Origin: Jutongia huaianensis | GTDB taxonomy: Bacteria; Bacillota; Clostridia; Lachnospirales; Lachnospiraceae | Direction of reading: 5' to 3' | Assembly: GCF_014384985.1 (NCBI RefSeq) | Contig: NZ_JACRSX010000003.1 | Location: 1-64,000, forward strand | Length of the DNA stretch: 64,000 nt | Shown here: positions 1 through 7,096 of the stretch, piece by piece | Layout: each line of letters opens with the position of its first letter | How positions within the stretch are numbered: the stretch's first letter is position 1 | Notes under the pieces: generated by a model | What the model was told of the DNA's origin: nothing | The model's database searches: none | What the model saw: only the letters and a program-made list of their open reading frames with translations | Translations under genes and position numbers: made by a program

Positions 1-205
1 GGCATTTTATATTTTAATGTAGCCTTTCATTCCATCATTGTCATATAGCATTCTTGTTTATGCTTTAGAGACTTTGTTAGAGAACTTTGATGAGTATAAA
101 TATTGGCATAAAAGGCATATAGAAATGCTGTTAATGATAAAGAATTGCAGAGTGAAATTTTGAAAGAAATTGAACTGATAAAAATATAGTCAGGAGGTTT
201 GGCGA
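1..205. other. Left-edge non-coding stretch with possible gene remnant
   Basis: No intact gene is visible. One + frame is open from 23 to 162 and a second frame ends in a stop at 187-189 with a charged, helix-like tail. Joined by a one-base shift near 124 they would read as one protein C-terminus. This could be a decayed gene that began left of the window, or chance. The AGGAGG at 192-197 belongs to the next gene. Confidence 0.2.
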
Positions 206-1684
206 TTGAAGGAAGAGATTCTAGAAGAATTAAATATTAAAGAAAATCATGAGCGAGAATGTAAGCTGGCAACCGGTGGACTTCCTGAGAGCATATGGGA
301 GACTTACTCTTCTTTTGCAAATACAAATGGTGGCACGATTCTGCTTGGTATTAAGGAACACAGAGATTCTTTTACCGTTGAAGGATTGACAGACAAGCAG
401 ATTGTTAAATATCAGAAAGACTTTTGGAGTACATTGAATGACAGGAATAAGGTATCAAAGAACATCTTACTGAATCATCATGTCAGACCTGTGGTTGTTG
501 GAGAAAAGAAAATATTAAGAATTGATGTTCCAGCAGCAGATAGGCACGATAAGCCGGTATACATTGGGACAGACCCGATGAAGGGGACTTACAAGAGAGA
601 TTATGAAGGAGATTTCCTTTGTACCGAAGAGGCGGTCCGGGCAATGTTTGCAGATCAGAGAGATGTATCTGGGGATGTGGAAGTGCTGGAAGAGTTTGGA
701 TTGGATGCGCTGAATCAGGATACGATAAAAGGCTATAGAATTATTTTTGAACAGCTTCACAGTGGACATCCGTGGAATGCTTTGGAAAATGATGAGTTCC
801 TTATGAAGCTAAGGGCAGCATCGAAGAATAAAAATGGTACATTATCTCCAACGATAGCAGGACTATTATTTTTTGGAGAGGCTTATCATATTACGGAGGT
901 TTTTCCAAACTATTTTCTGGATTATCGCGAGGAATGTGATGATAAAGCGGTGCGCTGGTTATTCCGGACACATTCTAATGAAGGGGATTGGAGCGGTAAT
1001 ATATACGACTTTTTCTGCAAGGTACGTACCAGAATGGATGATGATGTAGCGGTTCCGTTTGCAAATAGACGAAATGGATATCGGGTAGACAGAGTGGATG
1101 TGCATGATGCATTGGAAGAAGCATTGGCGAATGCGTTGGCACATGCAAATTATTATGGTAGACGAGGAATTCTTGTTGTGAAGAAAGGAAAAGAAATTAT
1201 TATTTCCAATCCCGGTACTATCAGAGTGACAAAAGAAGAATTTTATGCAGGTGGTAATAGTGATCCGCGAAATCCAAATATTTTAAAGATGTTTGGTTTT
1301 GTAAATGTCGGTGAACGTGCAGGAAGTGGTGTCGATAAGATTATGACAGCATGGGCTGAACAAAACTGGAAGAAACCAGTATTTGATTTCTCAGAGCGCA
1401 ATGACAGAGTAACATTAAAGCTCGAAGTCGGACAAGTGGTATATATTCCGGGAGCTGTTGATATCAGAAATGAAAATACAAATCAGGCAAAAGCAATGGC
1501 TGTGTCGAAAGAAGATAAAATACTTGAGTATATCAGGCAGAATGGAAGTATTTCTTCTCAAAAAGCTGCTGATGTAGGTGGCTATAAGTCAAAGACAGGA
1601 GCAAGAAAATTGCTTGATAAGATGATAGAAAAAGGATTGATTATGAAGATTGGAAATGGACCGGCAACTAAATATGTGATTTAG
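206..1684 (+). CDS. AlbA_2 / HATPase_c_4 (COG2865-type) ATP-binding protein
   Basis: A 492-aa protein of the COG2865 family, often labelled putative transcriptional regulator or RNA-binding ATPase. The N-terminal third has the AlbA_2 (Schlafen-like) signature FANTNGGTILLGI at residues 37-49. The C-terminal half has a GHKL-type fold: an N-box around residues 304-313 with E305, N309 and H313, then ISNPG and GERAGSG glycine-rich loops. Residues about 440-492 look like a winged helix. The start is TTG at 206, fixed by AGGAGG at 192-197, eight bases upstream. The cellular role of the family is unsettled. Some members sit in defence islands, and this one lies just upstream of a Septu module but is separated from it by 220 bp. 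Base composition is AT-rich compared with the genes after 4 kb, which suggests an acquired region. Confidence 0.8.
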   Translation: MKEEILEELNIKENHERECKLATGGLPESIWETYSSFANTNGGTILLGIKEHRDSFTVEGLTDKQIVKYQKDFWSTLNDRNKVSKNILLNHHVRPVVVGEKKILRIDVPAADRHDKPVYIGTDPMKGTYKRDYEGDFLCTEEAVRAMFADQRDVSGDVEVLEEFGLDALNQDTIKGYRIIFEQLHSGHPWNALENDEFLMKLRAASKNKNGTLSPTIAGLLFFGEAYHITEVFPNYFLDYREECDDKAVRWLFRTHSNEGDWSGNIYDFFCKVRTRMDDDVAVPFANRRNGYRVDRVDVHDALEEALANALAHANYYGRRGILVVKKGKEIIISNPGTIRVTKEEFYAGGNSDPRNPNILKMFGFVNVGERAGSGVDKIMTAWAEQNWKKPVFDFSERNDRVTLKLEVGQVVYIPGAVDIRNENTNQAKAMAVSKEDKILEYIRQNGSISSQKAADVGGYKSKTGARKLLDKMIEKGLIMKIGNGPATKYVI

Positions 1685-1698
1685 TGATTATATTACTG

Positions 1699-1780
1699 CT
1701 TATCGAACACTATCGGACACTTTTGCGGAATATCGGATACAAAGTGTTCGATAAGTGACCGGTAGTGATTTTTTATCGGA
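1699..1780. promoter_or_regulatory. Cluster of TATCGGA-type repeats with 13-bp inverted repeat
   Basis: TATCGAA/TATCGGA occurs at 1701, 1711, 1731 and 1774, and its complement at 1748-1754. A perfect 13-bp inverted repeat (CTTATCGAACACT at 1699-1711, AGTGTTCGATAAG at 1743-1755) encloses part of the set. It begins 15 bases after the stop of the AlbA_2/winged-helix gene. An operator for that gene product is a reasonable guess; a degenerate terminator is the alternative, but no T run follows. Confidence 0.45.
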
Positions 1781-1809
1781 CTCTTAAAAGCCATAGGCTG
1801 AATAAAAAT

Positions 1810-1836
1810 AATTTGTGCAGACCGTCTGCACAAATT
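1810..1836. repeat. 27-bp palindrome, left copy (flanks Septu module)
   Basis: Two perfect 13-bp arms (AATTTGTGCAGAC / GTCTGCACAAATT) around a single C. The core TTGTGCAGAC-N-GTCTGCACAA recurs at 3898-3924 just after ptuB, so the pair brackets ptuAB exactly. It lies 68 bases before the ptuA start, where it could act as an operator or hairpin. Confidence 0.85.
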
Positions 1837-1904
1837 CATATAGAACCTGAAAAGATAGACTTGTTGGCAAAGATATAATAAAATTAACCCAGGAGGTGTG
1901 AACA

Positions 1905-3221
1905 GTGAGATTAAATAATATTAAGATTAAAAATTTTAGATGCTTTGAAAAAGTAAGCATTGATTTTGACAAACATATAACATTGATTGTAGGTAAAAAC
2001 GGAGCCGGAAAGACAGCGCTATTGGATGCTGTGGCTGTTTCAATCAGTTCATTTTTGCTAGGAATTGATGGAGCAGTAAGCCGCAGTATATTAAAAGATG
2101 ATGCAAGGTATGAGTTTCATGACTTAAATGGAACGATTGATCCTCAGCATCAATTTCCGGTCAGTATTGAAAGTGTAGGAGACTGCCTGGGTGAGAAGGA
2201 TAAGCAGTGGCTCCGGTCGTTAAATTCTGAGAACGGCAAGACAACGATAAAGGATGCAAGCCAGATAACGGATATTGCGAAGAAAACGAAAAATAGAATT
2301 ATGAAAGGGGATAAAACTTTAATATTGCCGTTGATATCTTATTATGGTACCGGACGGTTATATGCACAGAAGAAGGAGAAGAGAAATTTACAGTCATTAA
2401 CAGAGTTCAAGAGGCAGGTGGGATATGTAGATTGCATGGCAGCAGAATCAAATGAAAAATTGATGCTGAACTGGTTTCAGATCCAGACGATGAAAAGTCT
2501 TCAAGAGCAGCAGAAAACAGGAATGATAGAAAGACCATTGCTTTTGAAGACAGTTGAAAAAGCTATATGTAAAAGTTATGAGAGAATCAGTGGATCAAAA
2601 AATGCCGGTATTTTCTTTGATCTTGATACGCATAGATTAATGTTGGAATTTGAAACGGATGACGGTGGTGCACAAAAATTTGCAATGAATGAAATGAGTG
2701 ATGGATACAAGAATACCCTTAGTATGATTGGAGATATTGCTTATCGTATGGCTGTTTTAAATCCAACTCTAGGTGATCAAGTATTGAGAGAGACACCGGG
2801 AATTGTTTTGATTGACGAAATAGATTTACATTTGCATCCTAAGTGGCAGCAGAGCATTTTAAATGACCTTAATGAGATTTTTCCTAAGATCCAGTTTATT
2901 GTCAGTTCTCATGCACCGGCAGTAATTAATTCTGTGCCAAAAGAGCAGATTCGTATTCTGGATAATGGCAAAATCTATATGCCTGTAGCACAGACTTATG
3001 GAAGAGATGCTAACTCTATTTTAAGAGAGGTTATGCAGGTATCTGACAGACCGGTTGCTGTAAAACAGCGTATGGATTTATTCTATGCGTATATGGATGA
3101 AAAGAAGTATCAAGAGGCAGACAAGGTGTTAAAAGAAATCGAAAACATTGTTGGGGCAACGGATCCGGATGTTGCGGCTGCGAGAACTTCTCTGGATCTG
3201 GAGATGATATTGGGGGAATAG
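1905..3221 (+). CDS. ptuA: Septu anti-phage system ATPase PtuA
   Basis: A 438-aa ABC-type ATPase of the SMC/RecF-like class found as PtuA in Septu phage-defence systems. Walker A is GKNGAGKT at residues 30-37. An ABC-signature-like EMSDGYKN lies in the second half, Walker B LIDE is at 302-305 followed by DLHLHPKWQ, and an H-loop FIVSSHAP follows. In Septu, PtuA forms an oligomer that holds and controls the PtuB nuclease. The assignment rests on the ATPase type plus the HNH partner three bases downstream. Start is GTG at 1905 with AGGAGGT at 1891-1897. The pair is AT-rich and isolated from the housekeeping genes that follow, consistent with horizontal acquisition. No reverse transcriptase is present, so it is a stand-alone Septu, not a retron-associated one. 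Confidence 0.88.
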   Translation: MRLNNIKIKNFRCFEKVSIDFDKHITLIVGKNGAGKTALLDAVAVSISSFLLGIDGAVSRSILKDDARYEFHDLNGTIDPQHQFPVSIESVGDCLGEKDKQWLRSLNSENGKTTIKDASQITDIAKKTKNRIMKGDKTLILPLISYYGTGRLYAQKKEKRNLQSLTEFKRQVGYVDCMAAESNEKLMLNWFQIQTMKSLQEQQKTGMIERPLLLKTVEKAICKSYERISGSKNAGIFFDLDTHRLMLEFETDDGGAQKFAMNEMSDGYKNTLSMIGDIAYRMAVLNPTLGDQVLRETPGIVLIDEIDLHLHPKWQQSILNDLNEIFPKIQFIVSSHAPAVINSVPKEQIRILDNGKIYMPVAQTYGRDANSILREVMQVSDRPVAVKQRMDLFYAYMDEKKYQEADKVLKEIENIVGATDPDVAAARTSLDLEMILGE

Positions 3222-3224
3222 AGT

Positions 3225-3896
3225 ATGATTGTTGTAAAAAGAGGAAAAGAACCTAACAGCCTTTTGGAATTTCGTAAAAAAAATCCGGATGCGGATTATG
3301 AGGATATGCCATCAAGTGTGCGTGCAGATGTTAGAGAGCAGATGTGGAATGAACAAAAACATCTTTGTGCATATTGTATGAGGAGAATAGACAGTCCGAG
3401 TGTTGTAAGAATAGAACATTGTCGACCGAGACATCCGAAAGATGAGATCGTACATGATAAAAAGGCAACGCTGGATTTTAAATGGATGCTGGGTGTCTGC
3501 TATGGGAATAGTTTAGTAAAAGGTGTAAAAACTGAGGATACGACCTGTGATGCTCATAGAAAAAACAAAGAACTTACCATAAATCCATTTGATGAGGTGT
3601 CAGTCAGAAAAATAAAGTATAAAGCAGACGGAAGTATTTATTCTGAGGATGAGGAGATAAACAAAGATGTGACAGATACCTTGAACTTAAATTGTACAGC
3701 TATTTCTCTTCCGCAGACACGAAAAAAAGTATTATCGGAAGCCCAGAAGAGAATCGTGCAGAAATGTGCAGGTAAGTCACAGGATGCCTATGTGCATGAA
3801 TTAGAGCGTACATATACGAGCTTGGTTCAGGAGAGGAATTTAACACCATATTGTGGGATTATTATTTCCTGGCTTGAAGGTAAATTAAAGAAATGA
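3225..3896 (+). CDS. ptuB: Septu HNH endonuclease PtuB
   Basis: A 223-aa HNH-family nuclease of the PtuB (TIGR02646-like) type, the effector of the Septu defence pair. Visible residues are CAYC at 48-51 (zinc-binding), IEHCRP at 63-68 with the E64-H65 pair of the HNH core, W87/C92/N95, and CDAH at 108-111. The gene starts three bases after the ptuA stop with GGGGGA as ribosome binding site, so the two are co-transcribed and probably co-translated. The stop codon touches the right-hand palindrome. Nuclease activity on nucleic acid upon phage infection is expected from the family; nothing in this sequence shows the trigger. Confidence 0.88.
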   Translation: MIVVKRGKEPNSLLEFRKKNPDADYEDMPSSVRADVREQMWNEQKHLCAYCMRRIDSPSVVRIEHCRPRHPKDEIVHDKKATLDFKWMLGVCYGNSLVKGVKTEDTTCDAHRKNKELTINPFDEVSVRKIKYKADGSIYSEDEEINKDVTDTLNLNCTAISLPQTRKKVLSEAQKRIVQKCAGKSQDAYVHELERTYTSLVQERNLTPYCGIIISWLEGKLKK

Positions 3897-3897
3897 T

Positions 3898-3924
3898 AAA
3901 TTGTGCAGACGGTCTGCACAATTT
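3898..3924. repeat. 27-bp palindrome, right copy (flanks Septu module)
   Basis: Perfect 13-bp arms (AAATTGTGCAGAC / GTCTGCACAATTT) around a G. The 21-bp core equals the reverse complement of the left copy core at 1810-1836. It begins two bases after the ptuB stop. There is no clean T run on either side, so it is not an obvious intrinsic terminator, although a hairpin could slow transcription. Confidence 0.85.
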
Positions 3925-3994
3925 ATATAAAATGATGGTGGATACAAAATGAACAATAGAATGGATTTAAATCATATAAACTAAAAAATACTCT

Positions 3995-4023
3995 TTGACA
4001 TCCCTCTCTATACGATATATAAT
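3995..4023 (+). promoter_or_regulatory. Consensus sigma-A promoter of glnA-nitR-carAB
   Basis: TTGACA at 3995-4000 and TATAAT at 4018-4023 with a 17-bp spacer, a perfect match to the housekeeping consensus. The expected leader before the GTG at 4085 is only about 55 nt, with no terminator hairpin, so control by attenuation is unlikely at this end. Confidence 0.92.
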
Positions 4024-4084
4024 AAAGAGAATGCGTTGATACAATAGGAACGATGAATTATCATGGCGAATAGGAGGATGCAGC

Positions 4085-5395
4085 GTGGCAAAGTATACCA
4101 GAGATGACATATTAGACATGATTGAAGAGGAGGACATCGAGTTTATCCGTCTTCAATTTACAGACATCGCAGGAAATCTGAAGAATATGGCAACCACTGT
4201 TGACCAGATTGACAAGATCCTGGATGGCAGATGCCAGTTTGATTGCGCAGCGATCGATGGTTTTGATGGCGATATGGAGGAATTATTCTTAATTCCCGAC
4301 TTAGATACGTTTGTTATTTTTCCATGGCGTCCACAGCATGGAAAGGTAGCCCGTTTTATCTGTGACATTGTGAAACCCGATGGAACGCCTTTTGACGGTG
4401 ACAGCCGTTATATTTTAAAAAGAATAATTGCTGAGGCAAAGGACATGGGATACGATTTTGACGTTGCCCTTAAGAATGAGTTTTTCTTATTTGACCTTGG
4501 CGAAAACGGAGAGCCGACCCAGAATTCCAGCGAGAAGGGCGGCTATTTTGATGTTGGGCCGGCAGATTGCGGAGAAAACGCCAGACGTGATATGGTACTT
4601 TATCTGGCAGATATGGGGATTTCTACGGAGTCTTCTTATCATTCCGATGAGGCGGCACAGCATGTATTGGATATGACTTATACCAATGCACTGACGATGG
4701 CAGACAATATTATGACCTCCCGGCTGGTGATCCGGACTGTGGCAAAACGTCATGGTCTTCATGCGACCTTTATGCCAAAGCCTAAGAAGGATTCGAAGGG
4801 ATCCGGAGCACATTATACATTTTCTTTATCAAAAAATGGTAAAAATATCTTTACCGATGCTGATGATTCTGCAGGAGTAAGCAAGGAGGGATATGCATTT
4901 ATGGCAGGTATCCTGGAGCATATTGCAGATATGTCTCTGGTTACCAATCCTCTGGTCAATTCCTACAAGCGTCTGGTGCCGGGATTTCTGGCACCTCTGC
5001 GGGTGAGCTGGTCTGTGCACAATTCCAGCCCGCTGATCCGTCTGACCTCGGTTGGCGGAGACGGCGGCAGGATCATTCTCCGGAGTCCGGATGGCGCAGC
5101 AAATCCATATCTGGTGCTTGCAGCGTGTCTGGCAGCAGGAATGGATGGTATCAAAAGAAATCTGCAGCCGCCGGTATGTATGGATAAAATGTCAAAGGAG
5201 GAACTGGCCAAGCGAGAGAAGCTTCCACGGACGCTTTACGAAGCGGTGAAACGTTTTGAAAATGATGCGTTTCTGCGGGATGTGCTGGGGGCGCATGTAT
5301 CGAATTATCTGATCTCTACAAAGGATGCAGAGTGGGAAGAATATTGCAGACAGGTAACGAGATGGGAAACAGACCGTTATCTTGGGACAGTATAG
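4085..5395 (+). CDS. Glutamine synthetase type I homologue, probably catalytically inactive
   Basis: A 436-aa protein with end-to-end similarity to bacterial GlnA, including HATFMPKP, NSYKRLVPG and ANPYL segments. However, residues that bind the active-site metals in working enzymes are replaced. The PEPEF motif reads LKNEF (Salmonella E129 position is Lys). HHEVAPGQHE reads YHSDEAAQHV (E212 and E220 positions are Ser and Val). RVEVR reads RIILR (E357 position is Ile). The ATP-binding Arg of NRS is Ser314. Only E131 and the SGAH histidine remain. I therefore read it as a GS-fold pseudoenzyme. Start is GTG with AGGAGG at 4072-4077. An ANTAR regulator follows 39 bp later, as in clostridial glnA-nitR pairs, so a sensing role is plausible. 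A true GS (type III) is encoded at 11701-13809. Confidence 0.85.
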   Translation: MAKYTRDDILDMIEEEDIEFIRLQFTDIAGNLKNMATTVDQIDKILDGRCQFDCAAIDGFDGDMEELFLIPDLDTFVIFPWRPQHGKVARFICDIVKPDGTPFDGDSRYILKRIIAEAKDMGYDFDVALKNEFFLFDLGENGEPTQNSSEKGGYFDVGPADCGENARRDMVLYLADMGISTESSYHSDEAAQHVLDMTYTNALTMADNIMTSRLVIRTVAKRHGLHATFMPKPKKDSKGSGAHYTFSLSKNGKNIFTDADDSAGVSKEGYAFMAGILEHIADMSLVTNPLVNSYKRLVPGFLAPLRVSWSVHNSSPLIRLTSVGGDGGRIILRSPDGAANPYLVLAACLAAGMDGIKRNLQPPVCMDKMSKEELAKREKLPRTLYEAVKRFENDAFLRDVLGAHVSNYLISTKDAEWEEYCRQVTRWETDRYLGTV

Positions 5396-5434
5396 GAGCA
5401 CCGCTGATCAGTAACCGATACACAGGAGGTTTTT

Positions 5435-5995
5435 ATGGCAGATATTATCATTGCATTTCCGAAACTGGACGATGCAAAAAATCTTAAAAAACTTCTGCTT
5501 CGAAACGGGTATGATGTCAGTCTGGTATGTGACAACGGGGCACAGATTGTCAGTGCAGTCAATGAGTTGGACGGCGGTGTGGTGATATGCGGATACCGGT
5601 TCCGCGATATGCACTTTTCGGAGGTTCTCGATTACCTGCCCAAAGGCTTTCAAATGCTTTTGATGGCATCTCCGGCCAAGCTGGAGGACAGTGATATCAG
5701 TGAGGTTGTGTCGCTGCCCATGCCTCTCAAGGTTCAGGATCTGCTGAATACTCTGGAAATGATGATGGTGCAGTACTGGCGTTGGAAGAAAAAGCAGAAG
5801 AATAAGCCGAAAGTACGGTCAGAAGGTGAAAAAAGAACGATACGAAAAGCAAAAGAGCTATTGATGGAGAGAAACCAGATGACAGAAGAGGAAGCACACA
5901 GATACATACAAAAAATAAGCATGGATAGTGCAACAAATTTAGTTGAAACTGCTGAAATGTTACTAGAACTAAATGGAAAGGAATGGGAAATTTAG
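5435..5995 (+). CDS. nitR: ANTAR-domain antiterminator, NitR-like, with degenerate receiver
   Basis: A 186-aa protein. Residues about 1-110 align in outline with a response-regulator receiver, but the acidic pocket is missing (IIIAFPKL instead of a DD pair) and the phospho-acceptor position in VVICGYRFRDM is not Asp, so phosphorylation is unlikely. A basic linker (WRWKKKQKNK) follows, then an ANTAR RNA-binding domain at about 128-182. ANTAR proteins bind paired hexaloop hairpins and prevent intrinsic termination. The gene follows the GlnA homologue by 39 bp with AGGAGG at 5425-5430, and its stop TAG is directly abutted by the carA ATG. NitR of solventogenic clostridia is the closest named precedent. 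A likely RNA target is the glnN leader at 13941-13985. Confidence 0.82.
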   Translation: MADIIIAFPKLDDAKNLKKLLLRNGYDVSLVCDNGAQIVSAVNELDGGVVICGYRFRDMHFSEVLDYLPKGFQMLLMASPAKLEDSDISEVVSLPMPLKVQDLLNTLEMMMVQYWRWKKKQKNKPKVRSEGEKRTIRKAKELLMERNQMTEEEAHRYIQKISMDSATNLVETAEMLLELNGKEWEI

Positions 5996-7096
5996 ATGAA
6001 AGCGTTTCTTATTTTAGAGGATGGAACAGTATTTGAGGGCAAGAGTGTTGGGGCGCAGAAGGAAGTGATCAGTGAGATCGTATTTAATACGTCAATGACC
6101 GGATATCTGGAGGTTCTGACAGATCCAAGTTATGCGGGACAGGCAGTTACTATGACATATCCGCTGATCGGCAATTACGGTATTGCCTATGACGATATGG
6201 AGTCTCGAAAGGGATGGCCGGACGGTTTTATCACCAGAGAAATTTCCCGTTTGCCAAGCAATTTCCGATGTGAGGATACTTTACAGAAGTTTTTGGAAGA
6301 TCAGGATATTCCGGGCATCTACGGTATTGATACCAGAGCACTTACCAAGATCCTCCGGGAAAAGGGTACTATGAATGGAATGATCACAACAAATGAAAAT
6401 TATAATCTGGACGAGATTCTTCCAAAGTTAAAGGAGTATAACGTGACCGGTGTGGTACAGAAAGTGTCACGGAGCCAGAAGGAGTCTTTCAAGCCGGGTG
6501 ATCTAGGCTCTGAAAAGACAGAGACAAGCTTTAAGGTGGCTGTGATCGATGTGGGAACCAAAAATAATATTATCCGCTGTCTGTTAAACAGAGGCTGCGA
6601 GGTTGATGTATATCCTTGTGATTTCAAGGCGGAGGATGTGATCGCAGCAAAGCCGGACGGTATTATGATCACAAATGGACCGGGAGATCCGGCAGAGTGT
6701 GTGGAGATCATTGAGGAGATCCGCAAGCTGTCTGAGTCAGGTATTCCAATCTTTGCAATCTGTCTGGGGCATCAGCTGATGGCACTGGCCCACGGCTTTA
6801 AGACATATAAGATGAAATATGGTCATCGTGGTGCAAACCATCCGGTAATGGATCTTCATACCAGAAGGGTTTATATTTCTTCCCAGAACCACGGTTATGT
6901 GGTGGATGGCGGGAGCCTGGATGACACAAAGGCGAAGCCATGGTTTATCAATGTTAATGACAAGACCATCGAGGGTCTGGAATATATTGGAAAGCCGGTG
7001 AAGACCGTGCAGTTCCATCCGGAGGCAAATGCAGGTCCAAAGGATTCAGAGGTACTGTTTGAGGAGTTTATCAAAATGATGGGAGGTAATCAGTAA
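5996..7096 (+). CDS. carA: Carbamoyl-phosphate synthase small (glutaminase) subunit
   Basis: A 366-aa protein that releases ammonia from glutamine for carbamoyl phosphate synthesis, feeding pyrimidines and arginine. The N-terminal CPSase_sm_chain domain is followed by a class I glutamine amidotransferase domain with the nucleophile C256 in FAICLGHQ and the H341/E343 pair in QFHPEA. Length is normal. The start directly abuts the nitR stop, and the stop overlaps the carB start by one base (TAATG), so it is translated as part of the glnA-nitR-carAB operon. Confidence 0.97.
   Translation: MKAFLILEDGTVFEGKSVGAQKEVISEIVFNTSMTGYLEVLTDPSYAGQAVTMTYPLIGNYGIAYDDMESRKGWPDGFITREISRLPSNFRCEDTLQKFLEDQDIPGIYGIDTRALTKILREKGTMNGMITTNENYNLDEILPKLKEYNVTGVVQKVSRSQKESFKPGDLGSEKTETSFKVAVIDVGTKNNIIRCLLNRGCEVDVYPCDFKAEDVIAAKPDGIMITNGPGDPAECVEIIEEIRKLSESGIPIFAICLGHQLMALAHGFKTYKMKYGHRGANHPVMDLHTRRVYISSQNHGYVVDGGSLDDTKAKPWFINVNDKTIEGLEYIGKPVKTVQFHPEANAGPKDSEVLFEEFIKMMGGNQ

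Noticed and set aside
1905..3896. Retron-associated Septu
   Set aside because: No reverse transcriptase and no msr/msd-like RNA beside ptuAB in the window.
4024..4084. ANTAR target in the glnA leader
   Set aside because: The leader is only about 55 nt and has no terminator or paired hexaloops.
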